From the NCBI GenBank assembly GCA_017543645.1, contig JAFYFR010000026.1:1-27825 (forward strand): 27,825 bases of DNA, written 5' to 3'. Positions 1 through 8,841 of this stretch are shown here, in pieces. Made by a program: the position numbers and the translations under genes. Within the stretch, counting starts at the first letter, position 1. Each line of letters starts with the position of its first letter. The DNA comes from Bacteroidales bacterium. GTDB taxonomy: Bacteria; Bacteroidota; Bacteroidia; Bacteroidales; UBA3824. The notes beneath the pieces were generated by a model, which was not told where the DNA came from, searched no databases, and saw only the letters and a list, made by a program, of their open reading frames with translations.

Positions 1-233
1 ATCGAGTCGATCATATTTCGGCGGAAAGCGATAGCCTCTTTCAACACCACAGCCTGAAAAATCTGCTCCTTGCTTTTAAAATAGTAGTAAATAGAACTCT
101 TGCCCTTGCCTACCGCCTTGGCAATATGATCCATGCGGGTTTTGTCGTACCCGTATTTATTAAAAACCTGCCTTGCAATCTTGATAATCGCATCGCGGTT
201 TTTGTTTTTTTTGAGTGATTCGTTTTGATCCAT
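1..233 (-). CDS. TetR/AcrR-family transcriptional regulator, N-terminal part (runs off the window)
   Basis: The reverse strand reads from an ATG at 233 to the window edge, about 77 codons with no stop. The N-terminus is Lys/Asn-rich, followed by a typical TetR helix-turn-helix: 'AIIKIARQVFNKYGYDKT', then 'MDHIAKAVGKGKSSIYYYF' and 'KSKEQIF'. The GKSSIYYYF recognition-helix segment is diagnostic of the family. These proteins are dimeric cytoplasmic repressors, usually controlling a neighbouring efflux or metabolic operon. The ligand-binding C-terminal domain lies outside the window, so target and ligand cannot be inferred. A good Bacteroidota promoter sits just upstream (257-287), which supports this start. 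Family assignment is secure; specific function is unknown. Confidence 0.88.
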   Translation of the reverse strand, partial: MDQNESLKKNKNRDAIIKIARQVFNKYGYDKTRMDHIAKAVGKGKSSIYYYFKSKEQIFQAVVLKEAIAFRRNMIDS

Positions 234-256
234 TTTGATACTATTTTTTCGCATTT

Positions 257-287
257 CAAAGATAAAAGAGATTTGCGGAATATGCAA
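257..287 (-). promoter_or_regulatory. Bacteroidota-type promoter of the TetR-family gene
   Basis: On the minus strand the -7 element TATCTTTG (257-264) is preceded, 20 bases upstream, by TTG (285-287). This matches the primary sigma factor consensus of this phylum (TTG, 19-21, TAnnTTTG). The start codon is 24 bases downstream. The call rests on motif and spacing only. Confidence 0.6.
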
Positions 288-540
288 GTGAAAAAAGGAA
301 AAATTTTTTTGAGGGGGAGAATTTACCGTAGCGTCTTAGCCTTGATTTTGTGTCGTAGCGCTATAATTCACTCCAATTCAAGCCTTTCTATCCTCCTCTT
401 CGCCACCGTGTCTTTCATTTCTTGTTCAAGAATATTGAAATTATTTCGTTCTGAAACTCTATTGAGAGGTTGTTAAACACTCTTTTTTTGCCAAAACATT
501 TGCTTAAATTCGTTATCTTAATAATCTAAAAACTTGTACT
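288..540. other. Intergenic stretch without a recognisable gene
   Basis: With the TetR promoter this forms a gap of about 300 bases between two minus-strand genes. An 83-codon open frame on the plus strand (225-476) crosses the TetR start and promoter and has no recognisable domain, so I do not call it. Short minus-strand open stretches here (for example one ending near 360) could be remnants, but nothing in them is recognisable. No strong hairpin terminator was seen for the gene at 541-2106. Confidence 0.5.
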
Positions 541-2106
541 TTATTTTTGTTTTTCTACCACCCAATTATCTATCGTTCTTGCCTTTTTATTGGATGTGAT
601 GTTGACACCAATTTTAACAACCTCTCTACCGTCGTATTTGTATGGAATTGAATAGTTGTTGGAATTGATTTGATCTAATGCCTCTTGTGCCGAACCGTCA
701 ACTTTTAGTTCTAATACATATATATTTTTGGCGTTTTTGATTACTACATCTGTCCTTCCAACAGCGGTGTTTACCTCTGTTTCAGTGTAAAAACCGAGCC
801 AAGTGAAAATAACATATAGTATAGTTTGGAAGTGTTTTTCGTTTTTGTTGTTGAGAATATTGGGAATTTCCGATAGGTAGTCTTTTAGGTATGTGAAAGC
901 CTCGTCTATATTTCCTTCTTTAAGAGCAAAGTAGAAGTCAGTCATTGAGTTGCGACTCGATGAAATGTCTTTTTCAAAGTAGTACGACATCATATTTTGC
1001 ATCATTCCAATGCGTACCTCGTTGTTGGGGTAGTCGAGAATATATTGCTTCCTTTCTTCAAGAAATCCTTTGATTGTCAGGTAGCCTGCCTGATAGAGAA
1101 TTGGCCACAGAGAATCTTTGTCTTCGGGCGAAACATTGAAATCATCTGCAAACAATGTCTTAGGTACGAGTCTTTGTATGTTGGCGTTGTGGCGTTTGAG
1201 ATGTTCAACAATGTAATTAGATGTGGCTGTTTCAAACCAATAGTTGCCGAGTTTCCCTTCGTCAAACGCATTCAGAATGCTTGTGGGATTGAACATTGCC
1301 GGAGAATTTTCGCTAAAATGGTAACTATCGTATTGATATTCTAACATTTGTACCATCTTATCGAAACTGCATTTGTATTTTTCTGCCAACATTTTGATGT
1401 CTTCTTTGAAATTACTTAGAAGTTCGTCTTTGGTAATGCCACAGATGTCGGAGAATTTTTCCCACATTGATATTTTTGATAGGTTATTCAACGTTGAAAA
1501 AATGGAAACTTGGGAGAATTTTGATATTCCTGTTATGAAAACAAATTTTTCCTCTTTTTCGCACACTTTCAACTGTTGATATAAGTTTTGAAGTATTATC
1601 TTTACCTCTTTTAACTTCCCGTCGTGCAAGTGTGCGTTTAACGGAGCGTCGTATTCGTCAATGAGAACTACCACGTTTTTCCCAGTCTGAGCTTTGGCTG
1701 AATTAATAATACGGTAGAATCGTGCACCATTGCTTAGAGTTTGGTCTGTTGCAACAGCATACTTTTTTTCATATTCTTCTAATTGGAAGCCTATTGCCTT
1801 TGACATCACATCGATATTTTCGTCTTTCACTGCCGACATATCTAACGTAATCACAGGATACTCTGTCCAATCTTTTTCCAATTCATATATTTTCAATCCT
1901 TTGAACAATTCTTTCTTCCCCTCAAAATAGGCTTGTAAGGTGTTTAATAATAATGATTTACCAAAACGTCTTGGACGAGAAAGAAACACAAACTTTCTAC
2001 TGCCAATCATCTCAAACATCCGTTCTGTCTTGTCGACATATATGAATCCTTCGTTGATGATTGATTCGAAATCAGCCCTGCCTACGGGATATTTACGCGC
2101 TGCCAT
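541..2106 (-). CDS. AAA-ATPase-like protein with C-terminal PD-(D/E)XK nuclease fold (PF09820/PF08011 type)
   Basis: A 521-residue protein of a family highly repeated in Bacteroidota genomes. The N-terminus 'PVGRADFESIINEGFIYVDK' is the family signature. Walker A is RPRRFGKSLL (44-53, Lys50) and Walker B is VVVLIDEYD (145-153). The C-terminal end carries a nuclease-like core, GRTD (450-453) followed by ELK (466-468), the D...(D/E)xK pattern of PD-(D/E)XK enzymes. The role is not established: members are often described as mobile or defence-associated ATPases with a nuclease fold. The protein looks intact and of normal length. A Shine-Dalgarno-like GGAGG lies 9 bases before the ATG, which fixes the start and is unusual in this phylum. 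Its promoter is back to back with that of the downstream kinase gene. A second member of the family starts at 27705. Confidence 0.9.
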   Translation of the reverse strand: MAARKYPVGRADFESIINEGFIYVDKTERMFEMIGSRKFVFLSRPRRFGKSLLLNTLQAYFEGKKELFKGLKIYELEKDWTEYPVITLDMSAVKDENIDVMSKAIGFQLEEYEKKYAVATDQTLSNGARFYRIINSAKAQTGKNVVVLIDEYDAPLNAHLHDGKLKEVKIILQNLYQQLKVCEKEEKFVFITGISKFSQVSIFSTLNNLSKISMWEKFSDICGITKDELLSNFKEDIKMLAEKYKCSFDKMVQMLEYQYDSYHFSENSPAMFNPTSILNAFDEGKLGNYWFETATSNYIVEHLKRHNANIQRLVPKTLFADDFNVSPEDKDSLWPILYQAGYLTIKGFLEERKQYILDYPNNEVRIGMMQNMMSYYFEKDISSSRNSMTDFYFALKEGNIDEAFTYLKDYLSEIPNILNNKNEKHFQTILYVIFTWLGFYTETEVNTAVGRTDVVIKNAKNIYVLELKVDGSAQEALDQINSNNYSIPYKYDGREVVKIGVNITSNKKARTIDNWVVEKQK

Positions 2107-2164
2107 TGTGTTATCCTCCGTTGTTTAACTTTCATAGTTTTCTTATTCTTTGTTTTGTTTGCCA

Positions 2165-2194
2165 CAAAGTTACAAAAAAAATATGAGATGCCAA
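2165..2194 (-). promoter_or_regulatory. Promoter of the AAA-ATPase-like gene
   Basis: On the minus strand TAACTTTG (2165-2172) lies 19 bases downstream of TTG (2192-2194), matching the Bacteroidota consensus. It points into the gene starting at 2106 and lies directly beside the divergent kinase promoter, with only six bases between the two -33 elements. Confidence 0.6.
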
Positions 2195-2200
2195 TTATTT

Positions 2201-2232
2201 TTGCTCATATCTTCTTTTTTTTATTACCTTTG
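2201..2232 (+). promoter_or_regulatory. Promoter of the rprX-rprY-like operon
   Basis: TACCTTTG (2225-2232) is preceded 21 bases upstream by TTG (2201-2203). The predicted transcript would start close to 2239, so the kinase must initiate at the ATG at 2255 rather than at any ATG farther upstream. Confidence 0.65.
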
Positions 2233-2254
2233 TGCGTTGAAAATCAAGAGTACA

Positions 2255-3784
2255 ATGAGCAGAAAAGTGATATTTGCATTGGCTTGTGTGATGACCTTCA
2301 CGATGGTGTGGCTGATTTATATTCAGGTGTCGTGGTTTAAGGAGGCTTTGAAAATGCGCAAGCAGCAGTTTAGTGCGTCGGTAAACCGTTCGCTTTATGG
2401 CGTTGTGCAAAAATTGGAGGAGAGCGAGGTGGTAACGCATCTCAAAAACGAGGTTATCGCCGTTAATTTCGACTCCGCTTCGGTGGGCAAGCCTGTGCCT
2501 AATATCAATGTGCACGGTCGTAGGCTTGTCGACAGTATGCTCCGCGATACTTCGGAGGGTAAAATCCTTGTGCTCAGTAGCGATTCTGCCACTGTGTCGA
2601 TACTTCAATCGGACGACCATAAAATTCCTACCGAACAGACTATCGACCGCGAAGAGTTTCAAGAAAAGGTGATGGCGCGTATTCACAATAAAACTGTTTT
2701 CGTTGAAAATCTTGTAAATCAGTTGATTCGTAAAAAAATCAACATTGAAGACCGCATTTCGCCTCCAATTATCAACCAGCATCTTAAAAAGCAGTTTGAG
2801 TGCAACGGTATCGATGCCGATTACGATTTTGCTATCAGAGGCGAAGACAATCAGTATTATTTTAAAACCGCTGGATTCAACCCCGACTCTGTGCCGCAAA
2901 CCTATCAGATAACGCTCTATCCCAACGACATAGTGTCGCCGCTGTGCTATCTTGTGGTATATTTCCCCGACGAAAACAAGGTTTCGCTCAATTCTATTTC
3001 GCGTCAAGGATTTGCCTCGCTTGCACTTACACTTATTATTATGCTCACTTTTGTGGCAACGCTCGTGATAATTTTCCGCCAAAAGAAACTCAGCGAGATG
3101 AAAACCGACTTTGTCAACAATATGACGCACGAGTTGAAAACACCTATTTCGTCGATTTCGCTTGCCTCGCAAATGCTTAAAGATAAGACAGTTTTGAAAA
3201 ACGAACAGATGTTCGACCATATTTCGCAGGTGATAGAAGACGAGAGCAAACGTCTTGGCTATCAGGTAGAACGTGTTTTGCAAATGGCTGTTATTGAGCG
3301 CGGTAAGGTGCGTATGAAGGTTAAAGAGCTTTATATTAATGAGATAATCAAAAAAGTTGTCAACTCGTTCGACCTCAAAGTTAAAGACCGTGGAGGCGTG
3401 ATTATAACCCGCCTTAAAGCCAACGACGATTTGATTGATGGCGATGAGGTTCATATTACCAATCTGATTTTCAATCTTTTGGATAACGGTTTAAAATATA
3501 CCGAAGGCACACCCAAATTGGAGGTTACTACCGAAAACGTAAAAAACGGCATTGAAATTTCGGTAACCGACAATGGCATAGGCATTTCGCGCGAAAGTCA
3601 AAAACATATTTTCGACCAATTTTACCGCGTTCATACAGGCAACATTCATAATGTCAAGGGGTTCGGTATCGGGCTCAGCTATGTAAAATGCGTGGTGGAC
3701 GAACATCAGGGCAAAATAAGAATCAAAAGCGATGTTGGCAAGGGAACAACTTTTTATATATATTTGCCATTTAATTTGAAGTAA
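2255..3784 (+). CDS. rprX: Membrane sensor histidine kinase, RprX-like
   Basis: A 509-residue sensor kinase that would phosphorylate the response regulator encoded 29 bases downstream. The open frame extends up to 2150, but I choose ATG 2255 because the promoter -7 element (2225-2232) lies inside the longer version. Transmembrane segments at about 4-25 and 252-275 enclose a periplasmic sensing region of about 225 residues with no recognised fold. The cytoplasmic half has all kinase boxes: H-box NNMTHELKTPIS (phospho-acceptor His292), N-box 'NLIFNLLDNGLKYT', G1 'VTDNGIGIS', F-box 'IFDQFYRV' and G2 'GFGIGLSYV'. No obvious HAMP or PAS domain is seen. Family and activity are secure. The symbol rests on resemblance of the partner regulator to Bacteroides fragilis RprY; the stimulus is unknown. 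Confidence 0.88.
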   Translation: MSRKVIFALACVMTFTMVWLIYIQVSWFKEALKMRKQQFSASVNRSLYGVVQKLEESEVVTHLKNEVIAVNFDSASVGKPVPNINVHGRRLVDSMLRDTSEGKILVLSSDSATVSILQSDDHKIPTEQTIDREEFQEKVMARIHNKTVFVENLVNQLIRKKINIEDRISPPIINQHLKKQFECNGIDADYDFAIRGEDNQYYFKTAGFNPDSVPQTYQITLYPNDIVSPLCYLVVYFPDENKVSLNSISRQGFASLALTLIIMLTFVATLVIIFRQKKLSEMKTDFVNNMTHELKTPISSISLASQMLKDKTVLKNEQMFDHISQVIEDESKRLGYQVERVLQMAVIERGKVRMKVKELYINEIIKKVVNSFDLKVKDRGGVIITRLKANDDLIDGDEVHITNLIFNLLDNGLKYTEGTPKLEVTTENVKNGIEISVTDNGIGISRESQKHIFDQFYRVHTGNIHNVKGFGIGLSYVKCVVDEHQGKIRIKSDVGKGTTFYIYLPFNLK

Positions 3785-3813
3785 CAATTTTTTACACTAA
3801 ATATTCTAACGAA

Positions 3814-4518
3814 ATGGAAAAAACTATTCACATACTGCTCGCCGAGGATGATATCAACTTAGGTTCGCTGTTGAAACAGTACCTCGAGGCCAAAGGTTAC
3901 GCTCCCGACCTTTTTAACGATGGAGAAAAAGCGATAAGCGGTTTCCGCTCAGGTAGTTACGATATATGCATACTTGACATCATGATGCCTAAGAAAGACG
4001 GATTCTCAGTCGCTTCGGAGATTCGCGAAATCAACGACAATGTTCCGATTATCTTTTTAACCGCAAAGAATCTCAAAGAGGACGTGCTGACAGGCTTTAA
4101 GATAGGTGCCGACGACTATATCACCAAACCGTTCAACATGGAGGAGCTCCTTCTCCGTATCGAGGCTGTACTCCGCCGCTCGGGTGCTATGGAAACCGAG
4201 ACTGTTTCGGTGTTCAAAATAGGCAAGTACACATTCGACTGCAACAAGCAGCAGCTCCAGTTTATGGATTGCGAACCTGAAAAGCTCACCACCAAGGAGT
4301 CTGACCTGTTACGTCTGCTTTGCTCTAATATTAATAAGGTGTTGGAAAGAAATTACGCACTCAAGCAGATTTGGGACGATGACAACTATTTCAACGCCCG
4401 CAGCATGGACGTGTACATCACCAAGCTCAGGAAAAAACTCTCGGAAGATTCGCATATCGAAATTCTCAATATTCACGGCAAAGGCTACAAACTTATTGTG
4501 GGCGAGGAATTTGCATAA
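3814..4518 (+). CDS. rprY: OmpR/PhoB-family response regulator, RprY-like
   Basis: A 234-residue two-domain regulator. The receiver domain shows the acidic pair Asp12-Asp13, phospho-acceptor Asp55 in 'ILDIMMPKKDGF', the 'FLTAK' strand and the 'DDYITKPF' lysine motif. The C-terminal winged helix carries 'LTTKESDLLRLLC', the recognition region 'ARSMDVYITKLRKKL' and the wing 'ILNIHGKGYKL'. The sequence closely matches what I remember of RprY from Bacteroides fragilis and Porphyromonas. It sits directly after its kinase and 9 bases before the TPR lipoprotein gene, so all three are likely one operon. Members bind DNA as phosphorylated dimers. The targets here are unknown, although the operon position makes the downstream lipoprotein a candidate. 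Confidence 0.9.
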   Translation: MEKTIHILLAEDDINLGSLLKQYLEAKGYAPDLFNDGEKAISGFRSGSYDICILDIMMPKKDGFSVASEIREINDNVPIIFLTAKNLKEDVLTGFKIGADDYITKPFNMEELLLRIEAVLRRSGAMETETVSVFKIGKYTFDCNKQQLQFMDCEPEKLTTKESDLLRLLCSNINKVLERNYALKQIWDDDNYFNARSMDVYITKLRKKLSEDSHIEILNIHGKGYKLIVGEEFA

Positions 4519-4527
4519 ATCTTTTTT

Positions 4528-7128
4528 ATGAGTTTTGTTAAAAGGATATTTTTTAGTGCCGCTGTATGCGCGTCGGTAGTAGCCGCAGGGTGTTCCAACT
4601 CGAAGAACACTGCCTGCACACGCTCGTTTCACAATCTTACGGCGCATTACAACGTTTATTTCAACGCTTCGCAGTATTACAACGAGGGTATCGACAAGAT
4701 TGAGACTTCGCTGATGTGCGATTATACGGAGATTCTGCCCGTATTTAAAATCGACGCCCCGGGAGCTGCCGACTTAGCTCGTGCCGACATGGAGTCGTGC
4801 GTGCAGAAGTGCGGCAAGAATATTCTTACCCACTCCATCACTGTCAAGCCTAAAAAGCATTACGGGCGTGGCGGCATGGATCAGAACGAACTCGAATTTT
4901 ACAACAAGCCTGATTTCTGCCGTTGGATCGACGACACCTATCTGCTTATGGGCAAGGCAAACTATGTTTCCGGTGATTTAGACCGCGCCGAAAGCGCGTT
5001 GAGGCTCGTTACCACACGTTTCAAGCACGAACCGTCGAAGTTTGAGGCGCAGATGTGGCTCGCCAAAACCATGTGCGCGCAGAAAAACTACACCGAAGCT
5101 CTCGAGAACATCACCAAGCTCCATAACGACAAACGCCATCCCAAAAAACTTGACCGTGGCATCTACATGACCTTTGCCGACATTTTCATAGCCACACGCA
5201 AATATCCCGAGGCTGTGGAATCGCTCAAAAAGGCGGTGGAACTCACCAAGAATAAGAACAAGAGGGCGTGGCTTATCTATATCTTGGGCGATTTGAACCG
5301 TAGATGCGGCAATTACGGCGAGGCGCGTAAAAACTACGAGGAGGTGATTAAGATTAATCCCGACTACGCTACGGTATTTAACGCCAAAATCAATCTCGCC
5401 ACGGTGTTCGACAACGACGCCGACACCGAGAAGATTCTCGCCGAACTCGACAAGCTCGCCCGCGACGAGAACAACGCCGACTTCCGCGACCAGATTTATT
5501 ACGCAATGGCTGAGGTGGAACGCCGCAAGGGAAACACATCCAAGGCTCTTGAGTACTACAAAAAATCCGCCCACGCTAGCCATTCAAACGATATTCAGAA
5601 GGCAAAATCATATCTCGCCTCAGCCAATATCTATTTCGACAGTCACGACTATATCAACGCGCAGAAATATTACGACAGCACAATGTCGTATTTGCCAAAG
5701 AGTTACACCGATTACGAGGAAATAGCACAGAAATCGGAAAACCTTTCGCTGCTTACAGGCTATATCAATTCCGCCAACTATCAGGATAGTCTACGACGTG
5801 TTGCTGCGATGCCCGAAAGCCGGAGAAACCAGATAGTTACGCAGTTGTTGGCTGATGTTGCTGCAAAAGAGGCAGCCGCCAACTCGCCCCAGCACTACTA
5901 TTCAGGCGGCGACAACAATTATAATGTGCAGTACACAGGTCAGGACGGTAATCCGAATTTCGCTGGCAAATGGTATCTCTACAACACCACGTCGCTCAAC
6001 TACGGCAAGTCCGAATTTTTGAAAAAATGGGGACAACGCCGTCTGGAGGACAACTGGCGCAGAAAAAACAAGAACGTGGAGCTTGTGGAAGAACCCGTAA
6101 CCGAGGAGATAAAGGATACCGCTTCTGCGGCTCTCAACAACAAAATGCCCGAGTACTATCTCCGCAATCTCCCTTTTACAGATTCGGCAAAGACTGTTTC
6201 CAAGAATATCGAGGCAGACTCGTGGTTTGCCGCCGCCGATGTATATTACGAGAAGATGAACGACCCTGCTAAGGCTATCGAAACACTTCTTTACCTCAAT
6301 CAGAAGATTCCCGACCACTATCTGATGCCGCAGTCGCTATATACGCTTTACAAGCTGTACAATGTCCAAGGCGAAAAATCGCTTGCCGACTACAACAAAA
6401 CTCAGCTTATATCTTCCTATCCCGAGAGCGGATACGCCAAGATACTCGGCGACCCCAACTATCAGAAGAATGTACAAGCCCGCAAGGATTCGGCTCTTAC
6501 ACAGTACAATCTTGCCTTGCACAGCTTTCAGGAGGGACAGTACCAGTATTGCGTGTCGCTATGCAACGCTGCCGAGAGCCGTTACTCCGACCTTAAGATA
6601 GTTGAGAACTTCTATTATCTCGAAGCTCGCGCCCATGGACGTTTGCAGAATGTTACCGCCATGACTTCGGTTTTGGAGAAATTTGTCAAGCTTTTTCCGA
6701 AGAGCGACCTGATAGTATATGCCAAAAACAAGCTCGAGTCGCTCAATTCCGGACGTTTTGACATTCAGCGGTTCGACACCCTCTATACCGCCGCACACTA
6801 TTTTGTGTTAGCTTACAAAGAAGACACTCCTAACGGGGCTCAGAGCGAATATGTCGTCCAGAAGTTCTGTGCTGATTTCAACTATCTCGAAACCGACGTT
6901 ACCACACAGAATTTCGATAGCGGATACAAGCTCGTGATAGTATCCACTTTTTCTGGCAAGGATTCCGCCTTGGAGTTTTACCGCCGTTTTGTTACCAACA
7001 ATTACAAGAGTCTCGAACCCGAATCAGATTTCACACCTTTTGTAATTAACCGCACCAACTTTCCTCTGCTGCAGTCATCTGTCGACTTGGATGCCTATGT
7101 GAGTTTTTTTAGTCTTAAATACCTCTAA
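4528..7128 (+). CDS. porW: Large tetratricopeptide-repeat lipoprotein, PorW/SprE-like
   Basis: An 866-residue protein with a lipoprotein signal: a basic start, a hydrophobic stretch and lipobox AAGC with Cys22. Directly after it comes 'SFHNLTAHYNVYFNASQYY', which resembles the conserved N-terminus of PorW (Porphyromonas) and SprE (Flavobacterium), TPR lipoproteins needed for type IX secretion and gliding. Helical TPR-type repeats follow through roughly residues 140-420 and again from about 580 to 750. A low-complexity Ser/Tyr/Asn-rich stretch lies near 455-480. The C-terminal end, with 'TPFVINRTNFPLL' and a final 'YVSFFSLKYL', also fits that family. Homologues occur in species without a full type IX system, and no cargo protein or other Por component is visible here, so a secretion role is inference. 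It begins 9 bases after rprY and is probably cotranscribed with it. Confidence 0.72.
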   Translation: MSFVKRIFFSAAVCASVVAAGCSNSKNTACTRSFHNLTAHYNVYFNASQYYNEGIDKIETSLMCDYTEILPVFKIDAPGAADLARADMESCVQKCGKNILTHSITVKPKKHYGRGGMDQNELEFYNKPDFCRWIDDTYLLMGKANYVSGDLDRAESALRLVTTRFKHEPSKFEAQMWLAKTMCAQKNYTEALENITKLHNDKRHPKKLDRGIYMTFADIFIATRKYPEAVESLKKAVELTKNKNKRAWLIYILGDLNRRCGNYGEARKNYEEVIKINPDYATVFNAKINLATVFDNDADTEKILAELDKLARDENNADFRDQIYYAMAEVERRKGNTSKALEYYKKSAHASHSNDIQKAKSYLASANIYFDSHDYINAQKYYDSTMSYLPKSYTDYEEIAQKSENLSLLTGYINSANYQDSLRRVAAMPESRRNQIVTQLLADVAAKEAAANSPQHYYSGGDNNYNVQYTGQDGNPNFAGKWYLYNTTSLNYGKSEFLKKWGQRRLEDNWRRKNKNVELVEEPVTEEIKDTASAALNNKMPEYYLRNLPFTDSAKTVSKNIEADSWFAAADVYYEKMNDPAKAIETLLYLNQKIPDHYLMPQSLYTLYKLYNVQGEKSLADYNKTQLISSYPESGYAKILGDPNYQKNVQARKDSALTQYNLALHSFQEGQYQYCVSLCNAAESRYSDLKIVENFYYLEARAHGRLQNVTAMTSVLEKFVKLFPKSDLIVYAKNKLESLNSGRFDIQRFDTLYTAAHYFVLAYKEDTPNGAQSEYVVQKFCADFNYLETDVTTQNFDSGYKLVIVSTFSGKDSALEFYRRFVTNNYKSLEPESDFTPFVINRTNFPLLQSSVDLDAYVSFFSLKYL

Positions 7129-7179
7129 CTATTATTATTGCAACGCATTTTAACTAACTATTCTATTTTGACCTATAGT

Positions 7180-8193
7180 ATGAACCGTTTGTTTACCCTT
7201 TTTTCGTTGGCAGTGATACTTCCCGGATGTGTGTCGCGATACTCGCAGGCAGCTTCTAACGTTGGCAGCGACGACAATGTGTCTGTTGACACATCTCTGC
7301 GCCAGCCAGAGCCTGTAAGCGAGCGTCAGGATGTCCAGCCCGCGCAGGTCAATACCCAGCCCGATTATTTTTTCGCTGTAGCCTTATATAATACAGTGTA
7401 TTACGGCAATTCGCTTGAAAATCTTGCCAAGTTGCGTATCGAAAGCGCACAGCTCGACATCTCACCCGACGGCAAGAGTATCGCATACTCGTCGTACAGC
7501 CACCCTGGGCAGCGTGTAATCAAGATTATCGACATCGACTCGCAAGAAACGCGTGTTTTAGACATTCCTCAGCGCAACGTCTACATGGGTTCGTGGAACA
7601 ATAACGGCAAGTATATCGTCCTCAACAGTCAGGAAACTGAACTGAGTCATTGGCGCCCCGTTTTGTACAATGTGGAAGACGGCAGAGTGTATGACATTGA
7701 CTGGCTCGATGCCGATCTCGATTACTACAATCCCGTGTTTTCGCCCGACGGACGTAAACTTGTATTTCACGATGTATCACGTATTTATATATGCGATTTT
7801 TTCAAAGGGAAAGCCTCGCTGTCGTTTGTAATCAACACCGAAGACCTCTGCACTGTGGACAATGCCGGTTTTTCGGATTACTGCAAATTCCAACTGACAT
7901 CTGATGGCAACTACTTGGTTTTCACTGTAGAAACAGATATTCTTGAAGAAGACATCTGCCCCAAGATTACGCTGTGCTGCTACAATATTCATTCGGGACG
8001 CTTGCGCCGTATCACCGACGGACACTGCTCGGTAACGGATTTCGCGCTCGACTCGGCGGGCGAGATCTATTTTTGCACGTCCGACAAGGAAAACCAGGTA
8101 TACGAAGGCTACATGACACGTGCCAACGGTACTGAGACTATAAAATACGCCACTTTTAAGGAGCAGACTTACTCCATAGCCGTAGCCAAGTAA
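7180..8193 (+). CDS. Lipoprotein with WD40/PD40-like beta-propeller repeats
   Basis: 337 residues from ATG 7180. The open frame begins at a TTG at 7138, but only the ATG gives a normal lipoprotein signal, MNRLFTLFSLAVILPGC, with lipobox LPGC and Cys17. After a disordered Ser/Gln-rich linker come TolB/PD40-type blade motifs: 'LDISPDGKSIAYSS' (about 90-103), 'PVFSPDGRKLVFHD' (about 184-198) and 'LTSDGNYLVFTVE' (about 239-251). Such propellers are usually periplasmic or outer-membrane-associated scaffolds. Nothing indicates an enzyme. The gene follows the PorW-like gene by 51 bases on the same strand and may share its transcript. The function is unknown. Confidence 0.75.
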   Translation: MNRLFTLFSLAVILPGCVSRYSQAASNVGSDDNVSVDTSLRQPEPVSERQDVQPAQVNTQPDYFFAVALYNTVYYGNSLENLAKLRIESAQLDISPDGKSIAYSSYSHPGQRVIKIIDIDSQETRVLDIPQRNVYMGSWNNNGKYIVLNSQETELSHWRPVLYNVEDGRVYDIDWLDADLDYYNPVFSPDGRKLVFHDVSRIYICDFFKGKASLSFVINTEDLCTVDNAGFSDYCKFQLTSDGNYLVFTVETDILEEDICPKITLCCYNIHSGRLRRITDGHCSVTDFALDSAGEIYFCTSDKENQVYEGYMTRANGTETIKYATFKEQTYSIAVAK

Positions 8194-8231
8194 ATACTCT
8201 TTAAAAAGTTACATATTTTTAATAAAAAAAA

Positions 8232-8264
8232 TTTGGTTTGTATTATCTAAAGTTATTACCTTTA
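8232..8264 (+). promoter_or_regulatory. Probable promoter of the SPOR lipoprotein gene
   Basis: TACCTTTA (8257-8264), one mismatch from TAnnTTTG, with TTTG at 8232-8235 twenty-one bases upstream. It lies in an AT-rich gap 46 bases before the ATG at 8311. The mismatch lowers confidence. Confidence 0.45.
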
Positions 8265-8310
8265 TACAAAATTTTAAAACATTAAACACATTATAAAAAA
8301 CTGAATCAAT

Positions 8311-8790
8311 ATGTCAAGAATTAAACTTTTAGGATTAACAATGCTTTCGGCAGCTGTATTGTTAGTTAGCTGCAAAGGTAACAAAGGCAACGAATCGAGC
8401 GACAATACCGACACACTCGATTATCCTTACGACAATTATGAGAATGTTACAACTGTTGGCGACCAGGCTCCCCAATACGACACCACATCTTTAGCCGAGC
8501 CTATCATGACCGAAGACCAGCAGGGCAACCTTTCGCCAGAGACCACTGTTGTGGAGAACGATGCTGACGTTTTCTATGTAATCGCCGGCAGCTTTACAGT
8601 CTACAGCAATGCGCAGAACCTCTGCAACAAGCTTAAAACCAAAGGTTTCAACTCCGAAATCCTTATTCCTTTCGGTCAGTACAACAGAGTTGCTGTTAAA
8701 TCTTTCAAGACAAGGGCTGAGGCCAAGGCTTCTCTCGCATCGCTCAAGAGCCGTCTCAACGACGAAGGCCTTTGGATTTTGAAGAGATAA
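8311..8790 (+). CDS. SPOR-domain lipoprotein
   Basis: 159 residues. The N-terminus is a clear lipoprotein signal with lipobox LVSC and Cys21. Residues about 22-85 are acidic, Asn/Asp/Thr-rich and probably unstructured. Residues about 86-159 form a SPOR domain, beginning 'VFYVIAGSFTVYSNAQNLC' and ending in 'GLWILKR'. SPOR domains bind denuded peptidoglycan glycans, often at the division site, so this is likely an envelope lipoprotein engaging the cell wall. It has its own probable promoter and is followed by a strong terminator, so it appears to be monocistronic. Confidence 0.88.
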   Translation: MSRIKLLGLTMLSAAVLLVSCKGNKGNESSDNTDTLDYPYDNYENVTTVGDQAPQYDTTSLAEPIMTEDQQGNLSPETTVVENDADVFYVIAGSFTVYSNAQNLCNKLKTKGFNSEILIPFGQYNRVAVKSFKTRAEAKASLASLKSRLNDEGLWILKR

Positions 8791-8841
8791 TCACCATATA
8801 GGCTCGTGAGCCATGGTACTAAGTTGAATGAATATTTTATC

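Noticed and set aside
225..476. 83-codon plus-strand open frame
   Set aside because: It overlaps the start codon and promoter of the TetR-family gene and has no recognisable feature.
2150..2254. 35-residue N-terminal extension of the sensor kinase
   Set aside because: The promoter -7 element at 2225-2232 lies inside it, so the transcript would begin after this start; ATG 2255 also gives a normal membrane-anchor N-terminus.
2195..3454. 419-codon open frame on the minus strand
   Set aside because: It lies opposite the complete histidine kinase gene, is rich in His/Arg as an antisense shadow would be, and has no recognisable domain.
4978..5583. 201-codon minus-strand open frame
   Set aside because: Antisense to the TPR lipoprotein, Val/Gly/His-rich shadow composition.
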